From assembly GCF_036014175.1 (NCBI RefSeq), contig NZ_CP107917.1:9385955-9449954 (forward strand): a stretch of 64,000 nucleotides of DNA. The letters are read 5' to 3'. Every line of letters starts with the position of its first letter. Position 1 is the first letter of the stretch. Source of the DNA: Streptomyces sp. NBC_00443 (lineage in GTDB: Bacteria > Actinomycetota > Actinomycetes > Streptomycetales > Streptomycetaceae). Of the stretch, positions 25,729 to 34,743 are shown in pieces. The notes under the pieces were generated by a model. It was not told the origin of the DNA. It worked only from the letters and a program-made list of their open reading frames with translations, and searched no databases. The position numbers and the translations under genes were made by a program.

Positions 25729-26202
25729 TCAGGAGAACTGCGAGGCGGTGAGCGTCTCGTTGGTGTCGTAGGCGTCCGCACTGAGGCGGAAGTTGGCCGC
25801 TGCCTGGTCGAGCCTCTGCACGACGACATTGTTCAGCGCCTCCCAACGGCTCTGGAGCTCGTCGAGACTGCTGGTGAATTGCCACCCGCCAGCCGCGCGG
25901 GCAAGGTCGCTGTTCGCGTCCTCGGCCACGCCCCGTGTCTTGCGGATGATCTCCGAGGCCGTCTCGCAGTCGTCGGCCCGTTTACGCAGGAACGAGGAGG
26001 TGACGCCGAGGTCCGGATCGGTACCCCACGGCGCCGGCGGCGTGGGGCTGGGGTTCGGCGAGGGCGACGGTTCCGGACTCGGACCCCCGCCGTCCGACCC
26101 CGGGTCGGAGGGCGACGGAGTCTGGGTGGGCCCGGGTGAGGGACCCGGAGAGGGCTCCGCTGCCACCGCGTACGCCAACCTCGGATCGACCGGCTCGCTC
26201 AT
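25729..26202 (-). CDS. proline-rich ESAT-6/WXG100-like protein
   Basis: The 157-residue protein has a Pro/Ser-rich N-terminal region (PSPGPSPGPTQTPSPSDPG and PSPEPSPSPNPSPTPPAP, about residues 18-58). A helical hairpin of WXG100 size follows (ANSDLARAAGGWQFTSSLDE, RWEALNNVVVQRLDQAAANF). It ends SADAYDTNETLTASQFS. YDTNE fits the YxxxD/E motif of type VII secretion substrates. A strong GGGGAGGAA precedes the ATG at 26202. It heads the three-gene set. No complete secretion apparatus is in the window. Confidence 0.65.
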   Translation of the reverse strand: MSEPVDPRLAYAVAAEPSPGPSPGPTQTPSPSDPGSDGGGPSPEPSPSPNPSPTPPAPWGTDPDLGVTSSFLRKRADDCETASEIIRKTRGVAEDANSDLARAAGGWQFTSSLDELQSRWEALNNVVVQRLDQAAANFRLSADAYDTNETLTASQFS

Positions 26203-26689
26203 GGTTCCTCCCCGGCCGTCCGCAGGCGCTTTCCCCGTGGAGCACGACGACGGCTCACCTGAAAATGTACAGGACAACTAATGGGTGGGAGGGAGCCGGG
26301 CACACCTGCCACGGCCCGCACCTGGGCCGGATCCTGCTTCCGCTGGTGGACCAGATGTCAAGGCGGCAGGCTCGCCGCCACGAGAACTTGCGGGCCTGGG
26401 CATCAACACGGCGGCAGGCGAGCGGCTCATTGAGGCCTTCGCGGCTGTGGCCGCCCATGCGTCGCCGTCATGTCCGGCTCGCTCTCGCGGGGAACCACGG
26501 CGGAGACGGACGTTCGACTCAGGAGGCGTGTTCCTGCGTCACCGTCTGCTCCGGGCAGGCCGCGGCCACGCCCTCCAGGGCGGGTAACTCGCCGTCATCC
26601 ATGGCCGACTCCAGCGGAGCTTGGTGCCGACCCACTCAGCGAGGTACCGGCAGCGCGCGTCGGCGCCGGTAGCAGGTGACAGTCATTCG
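26203..26689. other. upstream region of the WXG set, no gene recognised
   Basis: No frame here resembles a known family. A promoter for the minus-strand set is expected near 26220-26300; CCTGAAAATGTACAGG around 26260 is AT-rich relative to the surroundings but was not resolved into -35/-10 boxes. Confidence 0.35.
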
Positions 26690-26869
26690 GCAGGGTCCTG
26701 GTCGGGCTTTGCCTCCGCAGTGCGGCAGGGCTTCGGCCATCCGCCAGCTCGTCCTTCAAGTCCCAGCCCCCGTCATCGCGAAGGCACTCGGTTACGACGA
26801 CAAGACCGCACCCCGCTGGTCACCGAGGCTGACGGGCCCTGGAGCCGATACGCCCCGGGCGATCACTGA
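26690..26869 (+). pseudogene. site-specific recombinase/integrase-like C-terminal remnant
   Basis: Two plus-strand frames read AIRQLVLQVPAPVIAKALGY DDKTA and then, after a frameshift near 26815, LVTEADGPWSRYAPGDH to a stop at 26869. This resembles the C-terminal stretch I recall from Streptomyces plasmid/phage-type recombinase-like proteins (pattern APVVAxxLGYHxxTTxRxxxEAGxTWxRYAPGDH). The catalytic part is absent. The family name is tentative. Confidence 0.45.
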
Positions 26870-26966
26870 GGGGGCATGCCTTCCACGGTCGCGCCACTCG
26901 CCGGTCAGCGGATAGGGTCCGCATCCGCAGCCAGTCCCGGAGGGAGCCTAATATGCATCATTCCAG

Positions 26967-27344
26967 GTGGAGGCGGACCCAGCACTCCAGACGTCAGTCG
27001 GCGGGTCGCTCTACCGCCTCACCCGGAATCACCATGGCAACTCCGTGCCCGGCCTGCAATGGTCGTTCAACGTCGAACCCGGCACAGGGACGGTCTACTA
27101 CGTCCTTCCTCAGGGCGAGGCATGGTTCGCCAACTCCTCCATCGACCTGTGGCTGCGAACCCTGCACCACTACGGCCTGCACGTCGACGAGTCCGAAATC
27201 CTCAGCGATCCGGATGACCGCGAGGACGAAGCCCTGGCCGAACTGAGCCTGCTCGCTGACGAACTCAAGAAGATCGATGCCCCTGCCTTCGACGGCTGCG
27301 ACGGGTTCATCTGGGCCGAGTTCCTCGACCGCTGGCTCTGGTAG
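26967..27344 (+). CDS. SUKH-4-family immunity-like protein (probably N-terminally shortened)
   Basis: The reading from about residue 12 (GSLYRLTRNHHGNSVPGLQW, then YYVLPQGEAWFANSSIDLWL and RTLHHYGLHVDE) has the SUKH-4 pattern: a value displayed in strands, then NSS followed by a helix. It ends EFLDRWLW. SUKH-4 proteins are often immunity proteins of polymorphic toxins, and WXG-like genes lie just upstream on the other strand. No adjacent toxin is visible. The ATG at 26967 is weakly supported, and the usual first half of the domain is shorter than expected. Confidence 0.6.
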   Translation: MEADPALQTSVGGSLYRLTRNHHGNSVPGLQWSFNVEPGTGTVYYVLPQGEAWFANSSIDLWLRTLHHYGLHVDESEILSDPDDREDEALAELSLLADELKKIDAPAFDGCDGFIWAEFLDRWLW

Positions 27345-27623
27345 TCGTTCACAGCCGCCACGATGCCCGAGGCAAAACACTCACCGTGTCCGGCGTGTGG
27401 AGCGGCCCGCGGATACGCGACACCACAACATGCGAGCCCACCAGTCCCGAGGCCGAGCCCCGCACTCCAGGCACGCCACCTCGCCCGTGCCGTCCCGTGC
27501 GGCCGCCAGCCCTGGCACAACCGCCGCTTTTAGGAGAGGGCTGGCCAGCACAGTCACTCCGATGCCCAGGCCAGGAGGGCGGCCGATGCTGGGAATACGC
27601 GCCTGCTGATCGTCCTGGCACGA
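27345..27623. other. intergenic, nothing recognised
   Basis: No known family, repeat or RNA was seen in this 280-base stretch. Confidence 0.35.
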
Positions 27624-27800
27624 ATGCAGGCAAACGCAGGGGATCTGCAGCGTGCCGAGGCCTTCTTTCAGCACGCCGCCGCAGACGTCGGCGACACCAG
27701 CGCGTCGGTCGAACTGGCACGGATGCGCGAGCAGGCCGGGGGCCACGACGCCGCCGAGGCTCTGGCTCGGCAAGCTGCAGACGCTGGGCGACCCCCTGGT
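27624..27800 (+). pseudogene. TPR-type repeat protein remnant
   Basis: The frame reads AGDLQRAEAFFQHAAADVGD then SASVELARMREQAGGHDAAE and ALARQAADAG, two tandem 34-36-residue helical repeats of the TPR/Sel1 kind. No start or end domain is present, and similarity stops at about 27790. It is a fragment of a longer repeat protein. Confidence 0.5.
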
Positions 27801-27853
27801 TGTCGGCCGGCCAGGGTGCGGGCGCCGTCCTCACGCCCGCACCCACTCAGGTC

Positions 27854-28204
27854 TCAGGCCCGGTGGCTGCCGTAGTAACCCCCGAGCTGCTCGTGATAGC
27901 CCACATCCTCGGCGTGCTTGTCCTTGTCGAACTCGGGAGCGTTCTTGATCTGCTCCTTGGTCCGGTCGACGTAGATCGTCTCGGCGGCCGTGTCGATGCC
28001 GCTGACGAGGCCGGCCGGGATGAGGACGTGCTTGCCGAAGATCCAGACCCCCGTGTCGACCACGAGGTGGGAGGAGCCGACGTCGTCGGAGTGCTTGTCG
28101 ACCTTGCCGATGCTCCCGTCAGTCGCTTCGACCTTGTAGCCGATCAGGCTGCTGCCCGCCGTGTACCCAGCCGTCGGCTGGTAGCCCCACATTTCCGCAC
28201 TCAC
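27854..28204 (-). CDS. PRC-barrel domain protein
   Basis: The 116-residue protein contains a PRC-barrel: SLIGYKVEATDGSIGKVDKH followed by SHLVVDTGVWIFGKHVLIPA and a charged Lys/Asp-rich C-terminal tail (DRTKEQIKNAPEFDKDKHAE). Such proteins in Streptomyces are often stress-related or linked to photosynthetic-type barrel folds of unknown ligand. The GTG at 28204 is preferred over the upstream ATG at 28249 because GGAGA lies eight bases before it and the protein then starts VSAEMWGYQPTAGY as I recall for relatives. Stands alone. Confidence 0.78.
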   Translation of the reverse strand: MSAEMWGYQPTAGYTAGSSLIGYKVEATDGSIGKVDKHSDDVGSSHLVVDTGVWIFGKHVLIPAGLVSGIDTAAETIYVDRTKEQIKNAPEFDKDKHAEDVGYHEQLGGYYGSHRA

Positions 28205-28466
28205 GAATTTATCTCCATCTTCAACGAGTTCACGGCCGAAATAGATCATCGCGGCCCGGATTCCTTGAATTGCTCATGCGTCGGGTGCCCACCCCTGCCG
28301 ACCGTACTCATCACCCGGCGCGTACATCGCGAAGACACGCTGGCCGCCAATCCCCCTACGCAGAGAAGGGCGCGCTCACGTTCCAAGAGCGCTTCGGCGC
28401 ATAGAAATGGGGAGGGCTCGGAGCTGTCCGGTCCCACCTCTGACACTCAGACGACCTCTACCAGTG
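28205..28466. other. intergenic, nothing recognised
   Basis: Lower-GC stretch upstream of the PRC-barrel gene. No coding sequence recognised; it should hold that gene's promoter. Confidence 0.35.
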
Positions 28467-28628
28467 CTACCAGCGGGCGCGTGACCCGCTGCCGGTCGCA
28501 GTACGGACCATAAAACCCAGCACCCTCAGGAGGAGAACGACGACCGCGATCCACCACTGGGCCTCAAGTGAAAAGCCCGCACCGAAAAGCACCAGAGCAA
28601 GCAGAAGAACGAGCAGCAAGGGCGCCAT
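28467..28628 (-). CDS. small hydrophobic membrane protein
   Basis: Fifty-three residues with two membrane segments (MAPLLLVLLLALVLFGAGF and WWIAVVVLLLRVLGFMV) and a basic tail. Small proteins of this pattern are common in Streptomyces next to stress genes; their function is unknown. The ATG at 28628 begins the first hydrophobic helix. The frame remains open upstream, but the upstream part belongs to a methyltransferase remnant. Confidence 0.6.
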   Translation of the reverse strand: MAPLLLVLLLALVLFGAGFSLEAQWWIAVVVLLLRVLGFMVRTATGSGSRARW

Positions 28629-28689
28629 GGTTATCAACCTCCAGAAATGCATGTGCTCCGAAACTGCTTCGTCCGGAAACGTGAGCGGA

Positions 28690-28880
28690 ATGTCTCCACC
28701 CGACAGGACGAGCGCAAAATCCGTGCCGGGCGAGCAGGTACGGTGAACCCCGCCAGCATCGCGCGTGACAGCGGGTCCATCGCGGCTGGAGGCGGGACGC
28801 GTTCGACGTAATCGGCGGCGACCGTGTCGTACGACTGCGCACGGCGGTCTAAACCCACCTCGGTGAAAGCTTTCGGTCAC
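28690..28880 (-). pseudogene. SAM-dependent methyltransferase, N-terminal remnant
   Basis: From a GTG at 28880 (VTESFHRG), then after a frameshift, the minus strand reads LDRRAQSYDTVAADYVERVP and DPLSRAMLAGFTV. This is the N-terminal cap helix region of class I methyltransferases (pattern YDxxAxxYxxRxxxxPxxRAMLxxF). The glycine-rich SAM motif is missing. Its start lies about 10 bases from the IS5-family insertion. Confidence 0.6.
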
Positions 28881-28891
28881 GGCACTGGCTA

Positions 28892-29759
28892 AGACCTGTC
28901 CCGTAACTGCTGGTCACGGGTGAGATGATCTTGTCGTGTCTGGTGTGATCACGGCGTCGGAGCCGTCCTGGATAGCCCCGTTCACCGGGCTGAGCCCGCG
29001 TCAGTTCGGGAAGCTGATCACCGCGTTGCGGCGCGAGGGCGCCGACCCGGTGCGCAAGGGCCGGCCGTGGAGCCTGCAACTGGAGGACCGTGTGCTGCTG
29101 GTCGCCGCCTACTGGCGGACCAACCTCACGCTGCGCCAACTGGCGCCGCTGTTCGGGGTGTCGAAGTCGGCCGCCGACCGCATCATCGACCACCTCGGAC
29201 CCGCGCTCGCCCTCCAGCAACGCAAGCGGTTCCGCAAGGACGCCGTGCTGATCGTGGACGGCACCCTGGTCCCCACCCGCGATCACCAGGTCGCCGAGCA
29301 GTCGAAGAACTACCGCTACTCGACCAACCACCAGGTCGTCAGCGACGCCGACACCAGGCTCGTCGTCGCCGTCGGCCGCCCGTTGCCCGGCAACCGCAAC
29401 GACTGCAAGGCGTGGGAACTGTCCGGCGCGAAGGACGCTGTCGGCAAGACAATGGTCATCGCGGACGGCGGCTACCGCGGCACCGGCCTTGTCATCCCGC
29501 ACCGCCGCGAACCCGGCCAGGCCGAACTCCCTGACTGGAAAGAGGAACACAACACCTCCCACCGCAAAGTCCGCGCCCGCGTCGAGCACGCCTTCGCCCG
29601 CATGAAGACCTGGAAGATCCTCCGTGACTGCCGCCTCAAGGGCGACGGCGTCCACCACGCCATGCTCGGCATCGCCCGCCTGCACAACATCACCCTCGCC
29701 GGGTGACGGAGAAACGGCAGGTCACCCAGCACATCAAAGATCATTTACGGGACAACGCT
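28892..29759 (+). mobile_element. complete IS5-family insertion sequence
   Basis: The element is about 868 bp. Its ends are imperfect inverted repeats: AGACCTGTCCCGTAACTG on the left and AGCGTTGTCCCGTAAATG read inwards from the right, 13 of 18 matching, including the TGTCCCGTAA core. Both ends abut a TA dinucleotide (28890-28891 and 29760-29761), fitting the two-base TA duplication of the IS427 group. It carries one intact transposase gene and looks like a recent insertion next to a methyltransferase remnant. Confidence 0.85.
28936..29706 (+). CDS. IS5-family transposase
   Basis: A 256-residue single-frame DDE transposase. The N-terminal HTH-like part has LEDRVLLVAAYWRTNLTLRQ and LFGVSKSAADRIIDHLG. 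The catalytic core has VLIVDGTLVPTRDH (first Asp), VIADGGYRGTGLVIPHRR (second Asp) and the late RARVEHAFARMKTWKIL block (Glu). The gene is undamaged, so the element may still be active. Frame usage and GC match the host. Confidence 0.92.
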   Translation: MSGVITASEPSWIAPFTGLSPRQFGKLITALRREGADPVRKGRPWSLQLEDRVLLVAAYWRTNLTLRQLAPLFGVSKSAADRIIDHLGPALALQQRKRFRKDAVLIVDGTLVPTRDHQVAEQSKNYRYSTNHQVVSDADTRLVVAVGRPLPGNRNDCKAWELSGAKDAVGKTMVIADGGYRGTGLVIPHRREPGQAELPDWKEEHNTSHRKVRARVEHAFARMKTWKILRDCRLKGDGVHHAMLGIARLHNITLAG

Positions 29760-29762
29760 TAG

Positions 29763-30289
29763 GTGAACCTTTACCGGCACACACGGCTCCCGGACGCATG
29801 TGCGGCATCCCGCTCAACGATTAGCAGGCGTACCGGAAGTTTCGGCTGCACACGGCGGCCCTTCGGACTAGACCACGCCCGCTGAACCAGGGCCGCTCCC
29901 TCAGCGCGCAGGCGACGCGCACCAGGCTCAGCATGGGCAGCGACAGCCGCGCGATTGGCTCCGACGAATTGATCATGGCGATGACGGGACGGGTGTTATC
30001 GCGGTGGATAGGTCCGTCACCCTTCTGCAATCGCTAGGCGACCTCCTTCGGCAATCCTGGATCAGGACGACGTCGAGCCGTTGCCGCTGGCCGACCAGGC
30101 GGCGCTGGGGGTGTGGTCATCGATTGCCCTGCACGCGAGGGTGCCGGTTTGTGAGTGGACGGTCGCGGCCCGGGGGCGCGCGTCCGCCAAGCGCGGCGCC
30201 GTCAGGAGGCGCCCCGGCAGGGCGTTCCGGCTAGGCCCACACCCGTCAGGTGGCTGCGGACCTTCGGGGAGGTCGGGCGACCTGGGCAC
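29763..30289. other. about 530 bases without a recognisable gene
   Basis: Open frames exist on the plus strand from 30081, but the first 70 codons do not look protein-like. A minus-strand stretch (VIAMINSSEPIARLSLPMLS near 29950) is not assignable. Confidence 0.35.
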
Positions 30290-30870
30290 TCACGTCGAGG
30301 AGACGCGGCTGGAGCCACTGCTCGCGCTGCGCACGGCCCACGCGGCCGCAGTGCTCCGCACTTACGCCCACCCCAGCCGGGGAGCATCGCCGGACCTGCG
30401 CAGGGCCCTGCTGGCGAGCAGGGAGGCACGTGCAGCCTGGCAGGAGCTACGACCAGGCAAGGCAGGAACCGGTCCGCCCCAGGGTTCTGACGTCGCGCGC
30501 GAGGCGGAGGAGGCGCTCAACGGGTTCGGCCGGGCGGCGATGCTCATGGAGAGCCACGTCCTGCGGGCCGACAGCCGTTTGGCCCCGAGGCCGGGCGGTT
30601 CGCCCAGGCCCTGGAGGCGGACACCGCGCAGGCGCAGTCGACGTGCGCGAGCACAGGAATACGGACTGGGGGCGCGTGGAGGAGGGGCTCCGCGCGTGGG
30701 AGGGCGCCGCCGTCCGGGACCGGAGCCCGGTGCTTTGGCGCGGGACGGAACTGCAGAAGCGGGCCCTGCAGGACCTCGCGGCAGCAGTAAGCCGCACGCC
30801 CCTGGAACGGGACGGCGGCTCCGCTTGCGAGGAGCAATGGGGTGAGGGCGGCCGTGGCTGTGGAAGGTGA
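30290..30870 (+). pseudogene. unknown helical protein, frameshifted
   Basis: The reading VEETRLEPLLALRTAHAAAV, LRRALLASREARAAWQELRP and AEEALNGFGRAAMLMESHVL is coherent and amphipathic-helical. After a frameshift near 30600 it continues FAQALEADTAQAQSTCA, and in a further frame DWGRVEEGLRAWEGAAVRDR and LQKRALQDLAAAVSR to the stop at 30870. No family recognised. It may be a conserved Streptomyces protein disrupted by two indels. Confidence 0.4.
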
Positions 30871-30874
30871 CGGA

Positions 30875-31411
30875 TCAGGACCCGCGCACCGGGGTGGGTG
30901 ACGGCTGCGGCGAGGGGGAGCGCCGTGCCTCCGGAAGCGGGAAGTAGTCTCCCGGCCGCGTCGAGCGCCGCCACACGTACACCGCTGCCGCCATCACAAG
31001 GATCAGCCCCGCCAGGATGAGCAGTTCGATCCCCTCGACGTTCCACCGGAAGGACTTCTCCGCCTCGGCCGTCACGATGAGCACCTTGCGGATGCCGGCA
31101 ATTAGGCCGACGACGAGGAACGGCTCCGCGTCGAGGGTCTGGTTCCTGATGGTGAGGCGGACGGTGTGGAGCAGCTCGGCCACGATGAACAGCACAAGGC
31201 CGTTGTCCAGGGCGGAGAGAACGACCGTCTCCTCGCGGTACGGCCCCTGGATCGACCGGATGACGTCGTGGACGACCTCGACGGTCAGGAGCCCCGCGAG
31301 CAGTACGAGGAGCGCCGCGACGACGAGGTGGATGCCGTCCTCGATGAGCTGCAGGAGGCCCTGTACCCGGCCGCCCTCGATCTTCGGGAGAGTGGGTCGC
31401 ACAGTGTGCAT
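30875..31411 (-). CDS. PsiE-family (phosphate-starvation-inducible) membrane protein
   Basis: The 178-residue protein has four membrane segments: VVAALLVLLAGLLTVEVVHD, NGLVLFIVAELLHTVRL, PFLVVGLIAGIRKVLIV and IELLILAGLILVMAAAVYVW. The spacing and the E-LL-T and GLIAGIRKVL motifs match PsiE. A Pro/Ser-rich tail follows. Function of the family is unknown beyond phosphate-starvation induction in E. coli. The ATG at 31411 is a natural start; the neighbouring yceI-like gene is 80 bases upstream on the same strand. Confidence 0.82.
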   Translation of the reverse strand: MHTVRPTLPKIEGGRVQGLLQLIEDGIHLVVAALLVLLAGLLTVEVVHDVIRSIQGPYREETVVLSALDNGLVLFIVAELLHTVRLTIRNQTLDAEPFLVVGLIAGIRKVLIVTAEAEKSFRWNVEGIELLILAGLILVMAAAVYVWRRSTRPGDYFPLPEARRSPSPQPSPTPVRGS

Positions 31412-31492
31412 GCTAGGGGCGCGCCGGCCCGCAGGCGCGGCGTGCTGCCGAACGGGTGGAAGCGGATCCCTCCAATGGGTGGCTGGTCGAGC

Positions 31493-32065
31493 TCAGGCGG
31501 CCGTTTCACCGGCCTCGAGGACGGCCTCTACGTCGACCACGACTTCTACCATGGGGCTGACGACCACTCCGCGGCGGTCGACCGCGTCGTTCCAACTCAC
31601 CCCGAAGTCATGTCGATTGATCCGCGTCGTGGCGGCGAAACCGGCGCGTCGCCTGGGCCCGAGGTCCCGCCCCTCCTCCCACCAAGGGGTATCCCACTGC
31701 CCCAAGTAGGTGACGTCGAAGGTTACGGGGCGTGTCACGCCACGTACCGTGAGATCTCCGGTGACCTCGAACTCGGTTCCGCTCACCTGATGAATGCGCG
31801 AACCGACGAACGTCCACGACGGGTGGTGCTCGACGTCGAAGAAGTCGGCACTGCGGAGGTGGGCGTCGCGCTGGGGCTGACCGGTGTACACCTGGGTCGC
31901 GTCGACTGCCGCCTCCACGTGGGCCTTCTCCGGCTCGTCCGGATCGACCTCCAGGAAGCCGTGCACGTTCTTGAGGTGCCCGCGCACGTAGGTGACCATC
32001 ATGTGCCTGGCGCGGAACTCCGCCGCGGTATGACCGGGCTCGAAAAACCATGTGGTCTTAGCCAT
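31493..32065 (-). CDS. YceI-family lipid-binding protein
   Basis: A complete 190-residue YceI lipocalin-like beta-barrel: TTWFFEPGHTAAEFRARHMM, HGFLEVDPDEPEKAHVEAAV, HLRSADFFDVEHHPSWTFVG, GDLTVRGVTRPVTFDVTYLG and GFAATTRINRHDFGVSWNDA. There is no signal peptide, so it is cytoplasmic, as for many actinobacterial members. The family binds polyisoprenoid-type lipids. It precedes the psiE-like gene on the same strand, 80 bases apart; the two may be co-transcribed. Confidence 0.9.
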   Translation of the reverse strand: MAKTTWFFEPGHTAAEFRARHMMVTYVRGHLKNVHGFLEVDPDEPEKAHVEAAVDATQVYTGQPQRDAHLRSADFFDVEHHPSWTFVGSRIHQVSGTEFEVTGDLTVRGVTRPVTFDVTYLGQWDTPWWEEGRDLGPRRRAGFAATTRINRHDFGVSWNDAVDRRGVVVSPMVEVVVDVEAVLEAGETAA

Positions 32066-32369
32066 GTGCGCCCCTGACGGAATTACCCCTTCAACCAGGG
32101 TAGGTCCGATGGCGGGTCACGGAGCGCGTACGGCACTAGTGGGGCCGAGGTGCTCGTGATGCGTCACCGGTGTTCGTTCACGCCCACGGCGATGAGTGAG
32201 ACGCCGAGCCCCGGCATCCAAACGTCCTGGCCAGCACGGTTCCCTGCTCGGTCAGGCGCAGGCTGCCTTCCCGCCGCATCCCCGGCGTCCGCAGGTAGAG
32301 CCCGAGGGTGCCAACGGCGGATGCGGGGTCAACGTAACCCCGGCGACAGCGGCAGGGATGACCGGCAGG
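32066..32369. other. upstream of the yceI-like gene, no gene recognised
   Basis: A minus-strand piece TLGLYLRTPGMRREGSLRLT near 32280 is protein-like but not identifiable. GGTGCTCGTGATGCGTCACC near 32148 contains a small inverted repeat (GTGATGCGTCAC) of unknown meaning. Confidence 0.35.
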
Positions 32370-32585
32370 AGCAGTGAGGTGGCAACGGCGATCTCCACCA
32401 GGAAGCGGGCGTGAGGCGGCTTGCGAGTGCAGGGCGTCGAAGGTGACCGCAACGTCGGTCAGGTCGAGTAGGGGCAGCATCGGCCGGATGACGGTGATTT
32501 CGTTGGTCTTGCCGCCCCTGCTGCAAACAAGCACCGTCCCAGCCAGGCGAGCGTCCGCTTTGCCACTCAAACGGCGCGGGACCAC
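32370..32585 (-). pseudogene. ISAs1-family transposase remnant
   Basis: The minus strand reads GGKTNEITVIRPMLPLLDLT and DVAVTFDALHSQ, then in another frame PPHARFLVEIAVAT. This is the ISAs1 catalytic core (pattern KTNEIxxFxPLLxxLDLxxxVVTxDALHTQxxHAxFLV). Family members have AD before ALHTQ; here the Asp of FDALHSQ is kept. Both ends of the gene are missing and a frameshift is present. Confidence 0.7.
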
Positions 32586-32627
32586 GAGAACGGGGCACTG
32601 CCGGAGACGGTGCCCCCACCCGGGTGG

Positions 32628-34743
32628 CTAGCGGTGGCGGTGTGCTTGATCTGGCGTGCTGCGCCCTGCGCGGGCGATCAGCAGGGCCACGTCGTCGTGG
32701 TTGTCGGGGTGCCGGAGGTCATGAAGGAGCCGGTCGCAGGTCTCTTCCAACAGGGAGTCGGGCGCGTCGAGGAGGCGCAGGAGGACATCGAGGCGTTCGT
32801 CGATGGGCTGGTGGCGGGTCTCGACGAGTCCGTCGGTGTACAGGACCAGCCGGTCGTCGGCGGCGAAGCGCACGGTGGTGGTTTCGAAGGGGATACCGCC
32901 GACGCCGAGGAGTGCCGGTGGGCAGCTCAAGCAATTGGGGGTGCCTGCCGTGGCGGATGAGGACAGGGGGCAGGTGGCCGGCGTTGGCGATGCGGCACTC
33001 GCCGCGGTGAGGGTCGTAGGCGGCGTAGATGCAGGTGGCGATGTAATGCTCCAGCTCGGAGGTGATCGCGTCGAGGTGCTCAAGGACCTGGGCGGGGTCG
33101 AGGTCCAGGCGGGCGAAGGCGGTGGTGGCGGTGCGCAGGCGGCCCATGGTGGCAGCGGCATCGATGCCGCTGCCCATGACGTCGCCCACGACGAGGGCGG
33201 TCTTGTCCCTGCCGAGCGGGAGGACGTCGTACCAGTCGCCGCCGATCTCATAGGCGGCCTGTGCGGGCAGGTAGCGGGAGGCGACCTGCAGGCCGGGCAG
33301 GTGGGGCGGGTGCTCGGGGAGCAGGCTGCGCTGCAGGGTCTCGGCGGCGTTGCGCACGCTCTGATGCGTGCGGGCGTTGTCGATGCACACCGCGGCGCGG
33401 AAGGCCAGTTCGGTCGCGATGGCGAGGTCGTCCTCGTCGAAAGGCCGCGGATCGCGGGCGCGGCTCAGCCCCAGGAAACCGAGGACGGCGCCGCGTGCGA
33501 TGAGCGGAACCGCCATGTAGGAGTGCACTCCGGCGCGGGCCAGCAGCGTGGCGGCGTACTCGTCGCGGGCGATGCGCGTCAGGTCGTTTCCGTCGGCGTG
33601 GCGGATCAGGACGGGCCGCCCGGTGCGCACACACCGGGTGGCGAAGCGGTCGGCGTCGTAGGCGGTGATGTGGCCGGGCGGATCGGTGGCGTGGAGGGCG
33701 TCGGTGGGGTAGGCGGCCTTCAACGCGAGAGCACGGAAGAGCGCCGGGCCGTCTTTGGTGGCGGGGCGGTGCTGGTCGACCACGGAGTCGAGCACGTCGA
33801 CGGCAACCAGGTCGGCGAAGTCGGGAACGGTGACCTCGGCCAATTCCCGGGCGGTCTGGTCGATCTCCAACGTGGTGCCGATGCGGGCGGAGCCGTCGGC
33901 GATCAGGGCCAGGCGGCGCCGCGTCTCGGTGGCTTCCATGGCCGCCCGGTACCGCTCGGTGACCTCCACCACGATGTCGGCCACCCCGAGAACGCGTCCT
34001 TGGGGGTCATCCAGCCGGTACAACGAGATCGACCAGGCGTGCTGGTGTCCCGGGTCCGCCGGGGTGCGGCCGACGATGGTGGACTGGTCGACCAGGGGTA
34101 TCCCGGTCGTGAGGACCTGCCGCATCGCGGCCTCGGGCACCTCGAACTTCGTGGCCTTCATGATCTCGCGGTACTGGTGGCCGAGGTGCTGTGCCGCAGG
34201 TATGCCGTGCATGCGCTCCAAGGCGGGGTTGACGGCCACGTACCGGAGGTCGGTGTCGAGGATCGCGATCCCGATGGGGGACTGGAAGATCAGCCGGGTG
34301 GACAGGGCGACGTCCCGCTCCACCTCGCGCAGCATGGGCGAGTCGGCGCCGAGTCCGAGGGCGTAGAAGTCGCCGCGGTCGTCCAGCAGCCGCGTGTTGC
34401 GCAGCTCCACCAGCCGGGTGCTGCCGTCCTTGCATCGGATGGGGAACGTGCCGCCCCAGCTCTGGCCGGTCTCCATGACTTCGGCGAACTTCTTGATCAC
34501 CCAGTCCCAGTGCTCTTCGTGCACCAGCAGCCGCGCTGCGTACTGCCCGAGCGCCTCCTGGGCGCTGTAGCCGTACAGCTCCTCGGCCTGCGGACTCCAC
34601 AGGACGACCCGTCCGTCGGCGTCAATCAGCACGGCCGCGACACCAAGGAGGTCCATCAGGCCGCTTGGCTGCGACGGCCCGCTGTCTGGCCGGCCGATGT
34701 CCGCCCAGCCGGGGTCGGCGGGAGGCCGGTCGGCTTCGCTCAT
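32628..34743 (-). pseudogene. PAS-PAS-GAF-SpoIIE (PP2C) phosphatase, one frameshift near 32930
   Basis: The protein, about 705 residues, has a PAS domain near residues 25-125 (GVAAVLIDADGRVVLWSPQA, EELYGYSAQEALGQ) and a second PAS near 145-270 (GIAILDTDLRYVAVNPALER). A GAF domain follows (ALIADGSARIGTTLEIDQTA), then a SpoIIE phosphatase (YEIGGDWYDVLPLGRDKTAL, VGDVMGSGIDAAATMGRLRT). Near 32930 the frame shifts; the final FAADDRLVLYTDGLVETRHQ and HDDVALLIAR continue in the other frame to 32628. The ATG at 34743 has GGAAGGA nine bases upstream and is preferred to the one at 34752. If the frameshift is a read error, this is an intact anti-sigma-antagonist phosphatase. Confidence 0.82.
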
